This document shows, in pieces, positions 26,878 to 34,883 of a DNA stretch of 39,429 bases. This DNA is from Fibrobacter intestinalis (GTDB taxonomy: Bacteria; Fibrobacterota; Fibrobacteria; Fibrobacterales; Fibrobacteraceae): the NCBI RefSeq assembly GCF_900167415.1, contig NZ_FUWU01000029.1:1-39429 (forward strand), read 5' to 3'. The position numbers and the translations under genes are program-made. Each line of letters opens with the position of its first letter. Within the stretch, counting starts at the first letter, position 1. The notes beneath the pieces were generated by a model. That model was given only the letters and a program-made list of their open reading frames with translations, had not been told where the DNA came from and made no database searches.

Positions 26878-27068
26878 AATGGTTTGCGAAAGTCCTTTGG
26901 CGTTGTCGCCTGAATATGCCATTAAAAATAACATAAAAGTACTTTAGGTGTATAAAAATTGTCGTTCGATTTTTCTGTATGGAGACGTGGCTCCTGCTTT
27001 TTAGTGAGAAAAGTGAACTGTTACTCCAAGGTGTAATGTGACGAAACGACCTTCGTTCGTATTTTTAA

Positions 27069-27097
27069 GGATTGTCTAGCTTATGCTCGCAATGACG
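27069..27097. repeat. CGTCATTGCGAG-type palindromic element
   Basis: GGATTGTCTAGCTT and GCTCGCAATGACG give one copy of the element (reverse complement CGTCATTGCGAG). It sits 19 bases beyond the 3' end of the restriction gene. Related copies lie inside that gene and at 34.9-35.3 kb. Confidence 0.7.
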
Positions 27098-27115
27098 TGA
27101 ATGCGGCATATCTTT

Positions 27116-29809
27116 TCACCTCCTCAAAAATCCGTACTCATACACTTTCGGCTCGATTTTTTTGCCGAGCGTTTTCATTTTTTCACGCAGGTCGCCAATC
27201 CGCTCGTTGTAGGCTTCATCGCCGGACATGTTGTTCATCCTGCCTTTCGTTTCGCCCTGAAAATACTTTCTAATGTCGTAAAATGACGCGTCAGGATTTG
27301 CGTTCGGCTTTGTGTGGTAATAGTTCCACAGTTCAAGCGCGGAATCGTAAACCGCCTGCGCTTCAGAAGAAAGATTTTCCAAGGGGGAAAGCCTTCCCCT
27401 CGCTCCAGCCGCGTCCGCGTCTTGCGCTACCCCTTCTGCGGGGGACACCCCCGCAACGCCCCCGTGCATTGTCGCTCCGTCCGCGCCGCCCTCGTGGGCA
27501 TAGTCCGCGCCGTCATTGCGAGCCGTAGGCGAAGCAATCTTTACGGCGCACTCGTCCGAAGATTGCTTCGTCGCTTCGCTCCTCGCAATGACGGACTCTT
27601 CCCTGAACAGCCCGCCGTCCGCAGCTTTCGCGCGCAGCCTTAAATCGCCGCCTTTCAGGAAGTCGCTCATGAACGTGCTTTTGAACGTCTTTTTGCAGCC
27701 CACCTGTTCCCGGGTAAAGGGAATCCAGTGGTTTACGCCTTGCGCAGAGGAGATGCGGTTCTGTCCGTGGAAAAGCGCATAGACGAGGCAATCCGTCTGG
27801 AATTCAAAATTCGTTTTCCAGCCGTCGCTGGGGAACAGGAACTGGTCCCGGTCGTTGAGCCAGGTTTGTGCAATACAATGACGAACAGTGAAATAAATAC
27901 ACATCGGAATTAAATTCTTTTTCGTTATTATGAAATAAAAATGCGCCCGTAAATCATTTGGCGTAAGATCTACTGTAAGAAACAGCCCCATATTGTTTTG
28001 CATATCTTGTCCATTTACACGGACGTATCCAATAAAATCCCCATCTTTGTCATAATACTGTCTAATCCAATGCAGCATAAATTTGACATTGTTATATGAA
28101 TAAAAAGAATGCTTGTATAAATAATTTCCATTTGAATCAAAAACGTCTGCAACATATTCTGGCAAAGGTTTTATCTCCGTAGATTTTTCATTTTTTGTAT
28201 CTGTGTTCCAAATAAAAAAACCGATGGGAAATTGTCCCTTCACATTATCGAAAGTGTTTGCAGGAACTACAAAAAGGCTTTTTAGTTCCGCCCGAAATAC
28301 AGAGCGAAACTTTGCAAAATTGGGGGCGCAAAGCGCCTTCAATGTTGCAAACTGTGCCAGTTTGCAACATTGAATTTCTGTATAAATGCGAATTAAAAAT
28401 TCTGCATATACTTCTCTTGCGGCCGTTCCAATTATTTCACTCCATTTATCATAAACTTTGTTTTCAAATGAAACGTTACTTTTGTTCTGCCCTGTATCAG
28501 AAATTTGTCTTTTGTTTCCCGCTTCCGCATAGGGCGGATTTATATAAATCACCAGCTTTTTCCGCTTTTCCGCGTCGTTCAAAATCTCTTGCAATTCCTC
28601 CGGGCATTTGGAAAAGTCGTCGTTCAGAAAATCAAATTGGAACACGTGGTTTTCTGCCATGCGCCAGCCGTTGGCTATGCGGTCGGTCATCACGTCCACG
28701 TCCTGTTTGTCCAGGGTGCTTGCCCACACCCGGTCGTAGTTCGCAAGTCCGTTCAAAAGGTTGCCCGTTCCCGCGCAGCAGTCCCAAATGTAATAGTCGT
28801 CCTGCCAGGTTTCGCCGAGGACTTGGGCCAAATACGCCTGGGATTTTTCCACCCAGATTTGCGGAGTAAAAAAACTGCCTTTCCGCTCCCGAATGTCCTG
28901 GGGCACCAGCAAATCCCGCCGCGCAATGATGTAGTCCCAGTATTCTTCCTTGGGCGGCCTCTCGTAAACATTCCAGAATTCCTTGTAGGCTTTTTGCTTG
29001 TCGGTAAATCCAACGCTTTTCGTCGTTAAGAATCCGTCCTCGTCCAGCTTTTTCGCCAGTTCATACTTCGTGTTTTTCAGCACCACGTAGAGCGAATCTT
29101 TGAGGGACTCGCCGTCCTTGGAAAGTAAATCCGCCAAGAAAAAGTCGGCGGCGATAATCCCGCTCTTGTTGGATTTTTCCCAGTCCACGGCAATGGAGGG
29201 CTTCACCTTTTCCGACCATTTCTGGAACACGAAAGTGAAATTGTTCTTGGTGACGGCGATTTTTTCCGAAACGTCCTTGTCGGTTTTAAAATTCAGCCGG
29301 ATAAACTCTCTGAATTCCTCCTTTTGATTTTCGTAATGGAACAGGATGGAATTTTCTTCCAGGGAATTTTTGCAGAGAGTATAAAGCTGCTTGAATTCCT
29401 TCGTGTCGTGATTGGAGGGCGTGACCGTCCAGTTGAAGTCGTTTTGAAAAAAGATTTCTTGAATCTGGTGGTATTCGATAAAGGCGAATTTTTCTGCATC
29501 GAACGCGCCGATGTATTTGGGCGGCAGGTATTTTTCAAAGGTCCTTTCTTTGCCAATCGTCAGGATGAGCTGCACAAAACTTTCGTAAATGTCGTGATTC
29601 GTTCCCTGCTTTGCTTCTGCCCACAGGATGGATTTCAAACCGTCATTGTCGATGGAATCGAAAAGCGATCGGGAGCCGCCCTTGGTCAGGTGCTTGGCAA
29701 TGACAAAGTCGATGTTTCCCAGTTGGGTGCATTTGTAATCCGAAAAATAATCATCGCGAATGTAGAATTTCAGCGACTCTTCTTTTAATTTTTTGTAAGC
29801 ATTATTCAT
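27116..29809 (-). CDS. Single-chain type IIG restriction-modification enzyme (N6-adenine methylase fused to nuclease)
   Basis: 897 residues from the ATG at 29809, which has GGA 8-10 bases upstream; a longer frame to 29941 has unconvincing sequence. An N-terminal nuclease-like segment has acidic residues near 34-56 and E65-A-K67 in LWAEAKQG, fitting PD-(D/E)XK. The methylase core has the SAM motif DCCAGTGNLL at 343-352 and catalytic NPPY at 424-427. The following KLAQFATLKALCAPNF stretch is typical of this class. The target-recognition region (about 500-690) is coded by noticeably AT-richer DNA. Residues about 736-813 are derived from palindromic repeat DNA inserted in frame; a normal-looking C terminus (ENLSSEAQAVYDSALELW...) resumes after it. 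Activity after this insertion is not certain. Confidence 0.8.
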   Translation of the reverse strand: MNNAYKKLKEESLKFYIRDDYFSDYKCTQLGNIDFVIAKHLTKGGSRSLFDSIDNDGLKSILWAEAKQGTNHDIYESFVQLILTIGKERTFEKYLPPKYIGAFDAEKFAFIEYHQIQEIFFQNDFNWTVTPSNHDTKEFKQLYTLCKNSLEENSILFHYENQKEEFREFIRLNFKTDKDVSEKIAVTKNNFTFVFQKWSEKVKPSIAVDWEKSNKSGIIAADFFLADLLSKDGESLKDSLYVVLKNTKYELAKKLDEDGFLTTKSVGFTDKQKAYKEFWNVYERPPKEEYWDYIIARRDLLVPQDIRERKGSFFTPQIWVEKSQAYLAQVLGETWQDDYYIWDCCAGTGNLLNGLANYDRVWASTLDKQDVDVMTDRIANGWRMAENHVFQFDFLNDDFSKCPEELQEILNDAEKRKKLVIYINPPYAEAGNKRQISDTGQNKSNVSFENKVYDKWSEIIGTAAREVYAEFLIRIYTEIQCCKLAQFATLKALCAPNFAKFRSVFRAELKSLFVVPANTFDNVKGQFPIGFFIWNTDTKNEKSTEIKPLPEYVADVFDSNGNYLYKHSFYSYNNVKFMLHWIRQYYDKDGDFIGYVRVNGQDMQNNMGLFLTVDLTPNDLRAHFYFIITKKNLIPMCIYFTVRHCIAQTWLNDRDQFLFPSDGWKTNFEFQTDCLVYALFHGQNRISSAQGVNHWIPFTREQVGCKKTFKSTFMSDFLKGGDLRLRAKAADGGLFREESVIARSEATKQSSDECAVKIASPTARNDGADYAHEGGADGATMHGGVAGVSPAEGVAQDADAAGARGRLSPLENLSSEAQAVYDSALELWNYYHTKPNANPDASFYDIRKYFQGETKGRMNNMSGDEAYNERIGDLREKMKTLGKKIEPKVYEYGFLRR
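27438..27454. repeat. Perfect 7-bp hairpin within the restriction gene
   Basis: GCGGGGG-ACA-CCCCCGC. It is part of a GC-rich, hairpin-dense stretch (about 27370-27480) coding for a Gly/Ala-rich low-complexity part of the protein, next to the palindromic insert. Confidence 0.85.
27511..27592. repeat. Palindromic element inserted in frame in the restriction gene
   Basis: The outer arms CGTCATTGCGAG (27511-27522) and CTCGCAATGACG (27581-27592) are perfect inverse copies, as are GAAGCAATCTT (27531-27541) and AAGATTGCTTC (27559-27569). The open frame passes through it, giving VIARSEATKQSS...IASPTARND at about residues 739-766. Confidence 0.9.
28338..28374. repeat. Perfect 17-bp inverted repeat within the restriction gene
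   Basis: Arms TTCAATGTTGCAAACTG and its exact reverse complement enclose the loop TGC. Directly before it, 28325-28337 forms GGCGC-AAA-GCGCC. The DNA codes for the conserved IQCCKLAQFATLKAL segment after the NPPY motif. Confidence 0.95.
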
Positions 29810-30011
29810 AGCAATTCCAAAGGAAGGGGTGATTTTATTTTGGAAGTATAGAAAACCGGGAAAAGGATGGTGGCCAGTGGGAAAAAATTGTTGCCCTCGG
29901 TTTGGTAAAAAAATCAAGTGGGATGGACCTAGCGAAGGCAAGAATAAAAAGTTGCCGATAGGAATAGGGCTTCACTTGTGGTAACTTATTTAGAGATTTG
30001 TTTCAAGGTAG

Positions 30012-30059
30012 GAAACTATTGATGGGGAAAAAATGTATTATTGAACTCGTAATAGTTTC
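30012..30059 (+). promoter_or_regulatory. Inverted repeat in the ptuA leader
   Basis: GAAACTATT (30012-30020) and AATAGTTTC (30051-30059) are perfect 9-base inverse copies 30 bases apart, just before the ribosome binding site GAGGA (30062-30066). It could be an operator for a dimeric regulator or a leader hairpin; no regulator gene is adjacent. Confidence 0.5.
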
Positions 30060-30071
30060 TGCGAGGACTGT

Positions 30072-31367
30072 ATGAGGCTGTCAAAAATAGAATACTTCAA
30101 CTTTCGAGGATTTGAAAAAAAAGAATTTTCTTTGGATAATCCGGTAGTACTTTTTGTTGGAGATAATGCCAAAGGCAAGACCAGCGCATTGAAAGGCGTT
30201 GCCCTTGTGTTGTCGTCCTGGAATTCGGCCTTTCCTGAAATTAATGCCTTGAAGTATTCCATGGACGATGTTCGGAAAGTCGCTGTTCGCGGAGGGACCG
30301 AAATACCGACCTTCAATCCTTGCTCAGAGTCGTATGTGAAGGGATCGCTAACGGATGAGCAAGAGCAAGACATAGACTGGCTTCGGCGATATGGGAGCCA
30401 TGCAAATAGTGATGATCTGAAAAGAAAAGCAAAACAATTTTTAAAAAAAATCGAAGAAAACGAGAATGTTGATTTACCCTATTTCGGTTATTATGGGACA
30501 GGTCGACTTTGGGATGTTGATAAGCGAATCACTTCGAAAAAAGAAAAAGTATTTTTTAGAGATTCGCGCTACAAGGCTTATCAGGACGCTCTTGATGCGT
30601 CTTCATCAGATAAAATTCTGCGAAAATGGATTGCCAAGTTAAGTCATGCAGAATTTATCGAAAGAAAAAAATCATCAGTTTTGGCCTCTGTATGGGCCTG
30701 CCTGAAGAAAATTATTCCAGATGTTTCGAATGTTGATTGGAATCCTAAGGAAGACGATATATTTTTTGAGTTCAATAATGGTAAAGTGATTCCGTTGAAC
30801 AATTTGAGCGAAGGTCAAAGAATAGTTGCATCCTTGGTGATGGATTTATGTATTCGGTTTAGTTTGCTTAATCCCCATTTGAATGGCAATGCTTGTGAAC
30901 GGACAACGGGTGTTGTGCTGATTGACGAAATCGACTTGCACTTGCACCCGAAGTGGCAAAAGAGAATTGTCCCGGATTTGGCCGAATTGTTCCCTCGGAT
31001 TCAGTTTATACTGACATCGCATTCTCCGTTTATTATCCAGTCGCTAGAGGGAATTTCTGGAGCGAAAATAATTAACCTTGATAATGAAGATGGTGTAGAA
31101 GAATACTCACGTCAAAATCACAGAAGTGTCGAAGATATTGCTGAACATGTAATGAACGTTGATATGCCTCAGCGTAGCGAGCGCTACATTGCCATGAAAA
31201 ATGCTGCTAAAGAGTATTTTGATTTACAGGAAAAAGTTTCTGCAAATGAGGCAGAACTGGAAGAGGCTAAACGAGTATTAGAAAAATTTGTGGCTCAATA
31301 TGGAACAGATAATCCCGCTTATGCAGCGTTTCTGGAATCTAAGGCTGAATCTGCAGGAGTTTTGTAA
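30072..31367 (+). CDS. ptuA: Septu-like defence ATPase PtuA
   Basis: 431 residues; GAGGACTGT precedes the ATG. An ABC/SMC-like ATPase of the OLD/PtuA type: Walker A GDNAKGKT at 30-37, ABC signature LSEGQ at 245-249, Walker B VVLIDE at 281-286 followed by IDLHLHP, and the switch His in LTSHSPF (H317). A helical, coiled-coil-like tail (about 370-410) follows. In Septu, PtuA assembles into a complex with the HNH nuclease PtuB and senses phage infection. ptuB overlaps it by one base (TAATG), the usual Septu layout. The operon is clearly AT-richer than its neighbours, consistent with horizontal gain. No reverse transcriptase is nearby, so it is not a retron of the PtuAB type. Confidence 0.85.
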   Translation: MRLSKIEYFNFRGFEKKEFSLDNPVVLFVGDNAKGKTSALKGVALVLSSWNSAFPEINALKYSMDDVRKVAVRGGTEIPTFNPCSESYVKGSLTDEQEQDIDWLRRYGSHANSDDLKRKAKQFLKKIEENENVDLPYFGYYGTGRLWDVDKRITSKKEKVFFRDSRYKAYQDALDASSSDKILRKWIAKLSHAEFIERKKSSVLASVWACLKKIIPDVSNVDWNPKEDDIFFEFNNGKVIPLNNLSEGQRIVASLVMDLCIRFSLLNPHLNGNACERTTGVVLIDEIDLHLHPKWQKRIVPDLAELFPRIQFILTSHSPFIIQSLEGISGAKIINLDNEDGVEEYSRQNHRSVEDIAEHVMNVDMPQRSERYIAMKNAAKEYFDLQEKVSANEAELEEAKRVLEKFVAQYGTDNPAYAAFLESKAESAGVL

Positions 31368-32020
31368 TGCGAAGCCTGCAGAGAAAGTCGTGGCCAAAGA
31401 ATTCGGATGGAAGCCAAAAGGTTTTCAAGGCGTATAAAGATTTCTTGCCTGATTTAAAAGAAAATTTTGGACGTTATTGCTGTTATTGTGAAAAGAGGGA
31501 GAGAAAACTTGATGTAGAGCATGTTGCTCCAAAATCGCATAATCCATCGCAAATATTGGATTGGGATAATTTGCTTTTAGCGTGCCCAGTATGCAACCGG
31601 GACTATAAGAAAAACAAGAACCCATCTCGCGCGGGTTATGTTTGGCCGGATGTGGACGATACCTTTGATATATTCGAATACCATGGCGATGGATCGATGA
31701 CGGTAAATCAATCTTTGAGTCCACAAAAGCAGGTTGAGGCGCAAAATACCATTGGTTTAATGAACTTGAATGCTCCCGGTGGGAAAAATGACGAAATCCG
31801 TATGATTCGTATGGAACAATGGAATGTTGCATCGGATTTGTTGGATGAGTATAAACGAAAGAAAATTTCTATAGACAGTATTGTAGAAAATGTTGTTGCG
31901 AATGGTTATTGGTCTGTATGGATGACTGTTTTTAAGGACTATCCTGAAGTGACGCAAAAGATTGCAGATGCTTTTCCTGGAACTTTACCGAAATATTGTA
32001 CGCCGCCTTCTAATTCTTAA
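31367..32020 (+). CDS. ptuB: Septu-like HNH nuclease PtuB
   Basis: 217 residues, with CAGGAG upstream of an ATG that overlaps the ptuA stop. HNH fold: C38/C41 in YCCYCEK and C73/C76 in LACPVCN form the zinc pairs; E51-H52 in DVEHVAPKS supplies the catalytic His, N68 lies in WDNLL and N77 in the final helix of the motif. It is the effector that would cut DNA when released or activated by PtuA. The C-terminal 100 residues are helical and unrecognised. A short AGTGT-AGA-ACACT hairpin lies about 10 bases after the stop. Confidence 0.85.
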   Translation: MRSLQRKSWPKNSDGSQKVFKAYKDFLPDLKENFGRYCCYCEKRERKLDVEHVAPKSHNPSQILDWDNLLLACPVCNRDYKKNKNPSRAGYVWPDVDDTFDIFEYHGDGSMTVNQSLSPQKQVEAQNTIGLMNLNAPGGKNDEIRMIRMEQWNVASDLLDEYKRKKISIDSIVENVVANGYWSVWMTVFKDYPEVTQKIADAFPGTLPKYCTPPSNS

Positions 32021-32170
32021 GGTGTAACAGTGTAGAACACTAGCAAGTTTTGCATAGTTGGCGTGCATACCCAGTTTAAGGCCTAGGGTGTGCCGTTAAA
32101 ATTACGGAATGTCGTCGATATTGTTGCCGCCCGGATGGATGCGTCGCCTTCTTTTTGTTAATTTGAACGC

Positions 32171-33337
32171 ATGACTGTCGAAACGGAAAATCACGATTAC
32201 TATTTGCTGTACGGAGATAAGCTTCTCGCATTTATACGCCGTCTTTTCAAAGGCTCTCCGGAATTTCGCCACGATTCGTTGAAGTATGTGGCGCGCCTTG
32301 CCCCCTGCATCCCCTTTTTGGGAGGAAGGCCCGATTTTTCGCCGGCGTTGAAAACCGTCATCCGTTTTCCGGACAAGAGCTTGCCGCTTTCTTTTAGCGC
32401 GCCGATTATTTTGGCCGCGGGCGCGAACAAAACGGCAAACCGGATTGCGGATTTTGCGAATCTGGGTTTTGGCGGCGTCTCGGTGGGAACGGCGACAAGG
32501 CGTTATCGCGAAGGGAATACGCATCGTCCTCGCATCGGTTTTTTGGAAGAGGATCGAGCCATTTACAACAGCATGGGACTCAACAACGACGGCGTGGAAG
32601 CGGTGGCGAAACGCGTCGATGAACAGCTTGTCCGGGCGCACAAAAGCGGCATGAGCGTAGGGATTTCCATTGCGGAAACGCCGGGGCTTCTTTCGGAAAG
32701 GGAAAAAATTCAGGATGTCCTGGAAACCTTTGCCATTGCGTACAAGGCCGCCGATTATATCGAAATCAACGTGAGCTGTCCCAATACGGGGGAAGACCGT
32801 CTGGATTTGAACACCCGTTTTGTGGAAACCCTCTTTTCGGAAATCATGAACTTTCGCCAGTCGCAGGCGATTCGGAAAGCGGTGTATGCCAAGCTCAGCC
32901 CGGATTTTTCGGAGCACCAGTTGATTTCGACTTTGGAAGTTCTGGTGCGTTACGGCGTAAACGGCGTGGTCGTCGGCAATACGTTCCCGACTCGGAAAAT
33001 CGCGGAGTTGCCGATGTTTGCCAAATATGACGAGCTGAAGGTTCTGCGTTCGGACGGCGACAAGGGCGGACTCAGCGGACGCCCGCTTTACCACAACACT
33101 TACGCCCTGACGCGATTTGTCAAAGCGCGCTTTCCCCAGTTGAGCGTGATTGCCTGCGGGGGAATCGACCATGGATTGAAAGTATTCGACCTGATGCTTT
33201 CGGGGGCCGATGCGGTGCAGTGTTACAGCGTTTGCGCATTCCGTTGGATGCCGGCCCATGCGATGCGCCGAGAGCTGCTTTGGGCTTTGCAGAAAGCGAA
33301 TCTGAAAAGCATCGACGAGTTGCATACGAACGAATGA
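32171..33337 (+). CDS. pyrD: Dihydroorotate dehydrogenase-like flavoprotein
   Basis: 388 residues. TIM-barrel flavoprotein with LAAGANKTANRI, a class 2-like GNTHRPRIGFLEEDRAIYNSMGLNNDG block, the active-site loop EINVSCPNTG and the C-terminal flavin-phosphate site VIACGGI. An N-terminal extension of about 50 residues resembles that of membrane-associated class 2 enzymes. The catalytic base position is C203 (SCPN), which is the class 1 residue; class 2 enzymes normally have Ser. The electron acceptor is therefore uncertain. No ribosome binding site is visible; TTAATT lies 7 bases before the ATG. The stop overlaps the next start. Confidence 0.82.
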   Translation: MTVETENHDYYLLYGDKLLAFIRRLFKGSPEFRHDSLKYVARLAPCIPFLGGRPDFSPALKTVIRFPDKSLPLSFSAPIILAAGANKTANRIADFANLGFGGVSVGTATRRYREGNTHRPRIGFLEEDRAIYNSMGLNNDGVEAVAKRVDEQLVRAHKSGMSVGISIAETPGLLSEREKIQDVLETFAIAYKAADYIEINVSCPNTGEDRLDLNTRFVETLFSEIMNFRQSQAIRKAVYAKLSPDFSEHQLISTLEVLVRYGVNGVVVGNTFPTRKIAELPMFAKYDELKVLRSDGDKGGLSGRPLYHNTYALTRFVKARFPQLSVIACGGIDHGLKVFDLMLSGADAVQCYSVCAFRWMPAHAMRRELLWALQKANLKSIDELHTNE

Positions 33338-33885
33338 TGAAGCCCGGAGCGATTTCTGCGATTCTTTGGGGAATGGTTCTTGCCGTATCCGCCCATGCGG
33401 GATTCTTTCTGGAAAAGGACCATTCGGAAGAAGAAGTGCTTGTTAAAGAGGCGAGCTACGGTTTTTCTTGGGGTGGAGGAGCGGCGTTCGCCTATTATCT
33501 CGGCGGGTTCGATTTTTCCCTTTCGCCGCAGCTGGCGTATCGCTTTCAGAACGACTTGGCAATCGCTTCCGAATTGGCTTTGGGATTGAATGCCGACGTG
33601 CATGAAGCGGGGCTTTCTGTGCGGGCTTATATTGGCGACGAGGATTTCGTGTCTTTCGGGTCGAGCACCGTCTATTTCAAAAAACACGGGGACTGGCTCC
33701 TTGCCCCTCGCCTTTTTGTCGATTACGGGCGGAACATGAAGCCTTGGCGGCGCGCCCATTTCGCCTTGCAGGGGAAAGTCCGCTTGGGATTTCTCGTAGG
33801 GGAGAGTCTGGGTCGGGAGCGAAACGGCGAGACTAAAACCGCCTTTACGACGATTTCGGGGACGCTGGCTTTCATCTTTTTTTGA
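33334..33885 (+). CDS. Small predicted outer-membrane beta-barrel protein
   Basis: 183 residues from the ATG at 33334, which overlaps the pyrD stop as ATGA (a second ATG follows directly). A Sec signal ends at SAHA before GFFLEKD. The rest is made of alternating strands rich in aromatics and Gly (YGFSWGGGAAFAYYLGGFDFSLSPQLAYRF) and ends in Phe-Phe, as beta-barrels do. I do not recognise a named family. It may be anchored near the TlpA-like protein coded 9 bases downstream. Confidence 0.55.
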   Translation: MMKPGAISAILWGMVLAVSAHAGFFLEKDHSEEEVLVKEASYGFSWGGGAAFAYYLGGFDFSLSPQLAYRFQNDLAIASELALGLNADVHEAGLSVRAYIGDEDFVSFGSSTVYFKKHGDWLLAPRLFVDYGRNMKPWRRAHFALQGKVRLGFLVGESLGRERNGETKTAFTTISGTLAFIFF

Positions 33886-33894
33886 GGATTACGC

Positions 33895-34644
33895 ATGAAA
33901 AATGGGTGGATATTCTTGGTTTTGCTGCTGACTTCGGCTCTTCATGCCGTTCCGTGGCTGGGTCTCGTTTTTCGGCAGGAAACCTTTCAGAAACAGACGG
34001 TTCTCAAGGTGGAATCCGTGCATCCGGATGCCGATGCCAAGCAGGTGCGGCCTGGCGATTTGATTGTGGAAATCAACGGGACGAAGGTGACGGACATGGC
34101 GGCTGTCAAAAAATCGCTCGCCGGCTTGAAAACCGGTGCGACGGTGCCGCTCCAGTTGATTCGGAACGGAAAAAGGCTATCGGTCAAAGTGAAAATGACG
34201 GAGCGACCGGACGATGTTTCGCAAATGACGGGCTCTTCCATCGGAAACAAGTTCGTCGCCTTTCAAAAGAACTACTACCGCAATGCGGAAAAAAGCCAGA
34301 AAAAGCCCAAGGCGCGGCTTCTCGATTTTTGGGCGACCTGGTGCGGTCCTTGCAGGCAAACCCTTCCCATTTTGGCCCGGCTGTATCAGAAATACGAAAG
34401 CCAGGGGCTGGAGATTGTCGGCGTTTCCAGCGAGTCGCAGGATGTCCTTGAAAAATTCTATCAGGAGCATCCGTCGCCGTATCCGCTTTATCGGGACGCC
34501 ACCCAGGAACTTTCCCGAACGTATCGCATTTCTTCTATCCCGACGTTGATTCTTTTGGACGAAAATGGCTATATCCAGAAAATCTGGCCGGGAGTGCCGC
34601 ACGAATCCTCTTTGGACAAGGCGATTCGCGAAGTTTTAAAGTAG
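33895..34644 (+). CDS. PDZ domain-TlpA-like thioredoxin fusion, exported
   Basis: 249 residues. A signal peptide (about 1-18) precedes a PDZ domain (about 20-100: WLGLVFRQETF, VHPDADAKQVRPGDLIVEING, TVPLQLIRNGKRL) and a TlpA/ResA-like thioredoxin domain (about 125-249) with active site C150-G-P-C153 in FWATWCGPCRQTLP and cis-Pro in SSIPTLILLD. It should reduce or isomerise disulfides in the periplasm, with the PDZ part binding a partner or substrate peptide. It forms a tight group with the two genes before it. Confidence 0.82.
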   Translation: MKNGWIFLVLLLTSALHAVPWLGLVFRQETFQKQTVLKVESVHPDADAKQVRPGDLIVEINGTKVTDMAAVKKSLAGLKTGATVPLQLIRNGKRLSVKVKMTERPDDVSQMTGSSIGNKFVAFQKNYYRNAEKSQKKPKARLLDFWATWCGPCRQTLPILARLYQKYESQGLEIVGVSSESQDVLEKFYQEHPSPYPLYRDATQELSRTYRISSIPTLILLDENGYIQKIWPGVPHESSLDKAIREVLK

Positions 34645-34690
34645 GCCGCTTTTAAATGGCTAGGCAAATTCTTTCACACGGTGAACTCGG

Positions 34691-34760
34691 TTCTTAGTTC
34701 TCAGTTCCCAGTTTCAACTCCCAACTTCCAACTTCCAACTTCCAACTTCCGACTTCCAAC
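34691..34760. repeat. Period-7 GTT/AAC array
   Basis: GTT occurs with seven-base spacing on the left (TTAGTTC, TCAGTTC, CCAGTTT) and switches at about 34712 to seven AAC-type units ending 34760: TTTCAAC, TCCCAAC, three TTCCAAC, TTCCGAC, TTCCAAC. A further short run of CACTAAC-like units lies at 34832-34859. Confidence 0.9.
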
Positions 34761-34767
34761 CGGTCCC

Positions 34768-34827
34768 TGCCCTTCGATAAACTCAGGAACCGCCGGTTAG
34801 TGAGCCTGCTGAACTAGTCGAAGGGCA
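34768..34827. repeat. CCCTTCGA-type intergenic palindrome (both arms)
   Basis: Arms TGCCCTTCGATAAACTCAGG and TGAGCCTGCTGAACTAGTCG + AAGGGCA form a long imperfect hairpin around a CCGCCGGTTAG centre. One arm of the same family is at 24131-24150. Confidence 0.7.
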
Positions 34828-34883
34828 CAGATCACTAACCGCTAACCACTAACTACTAACTTGTTTTCAGAGATTCTTCAACT

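Noticed and set aside
29810-32020. A retron with PtuAB effectors
   Set aside because: No reverse transcriptase frame and no msr/msd-like RNA gene are found near ptuAB; the gene pair alone fits Septu.
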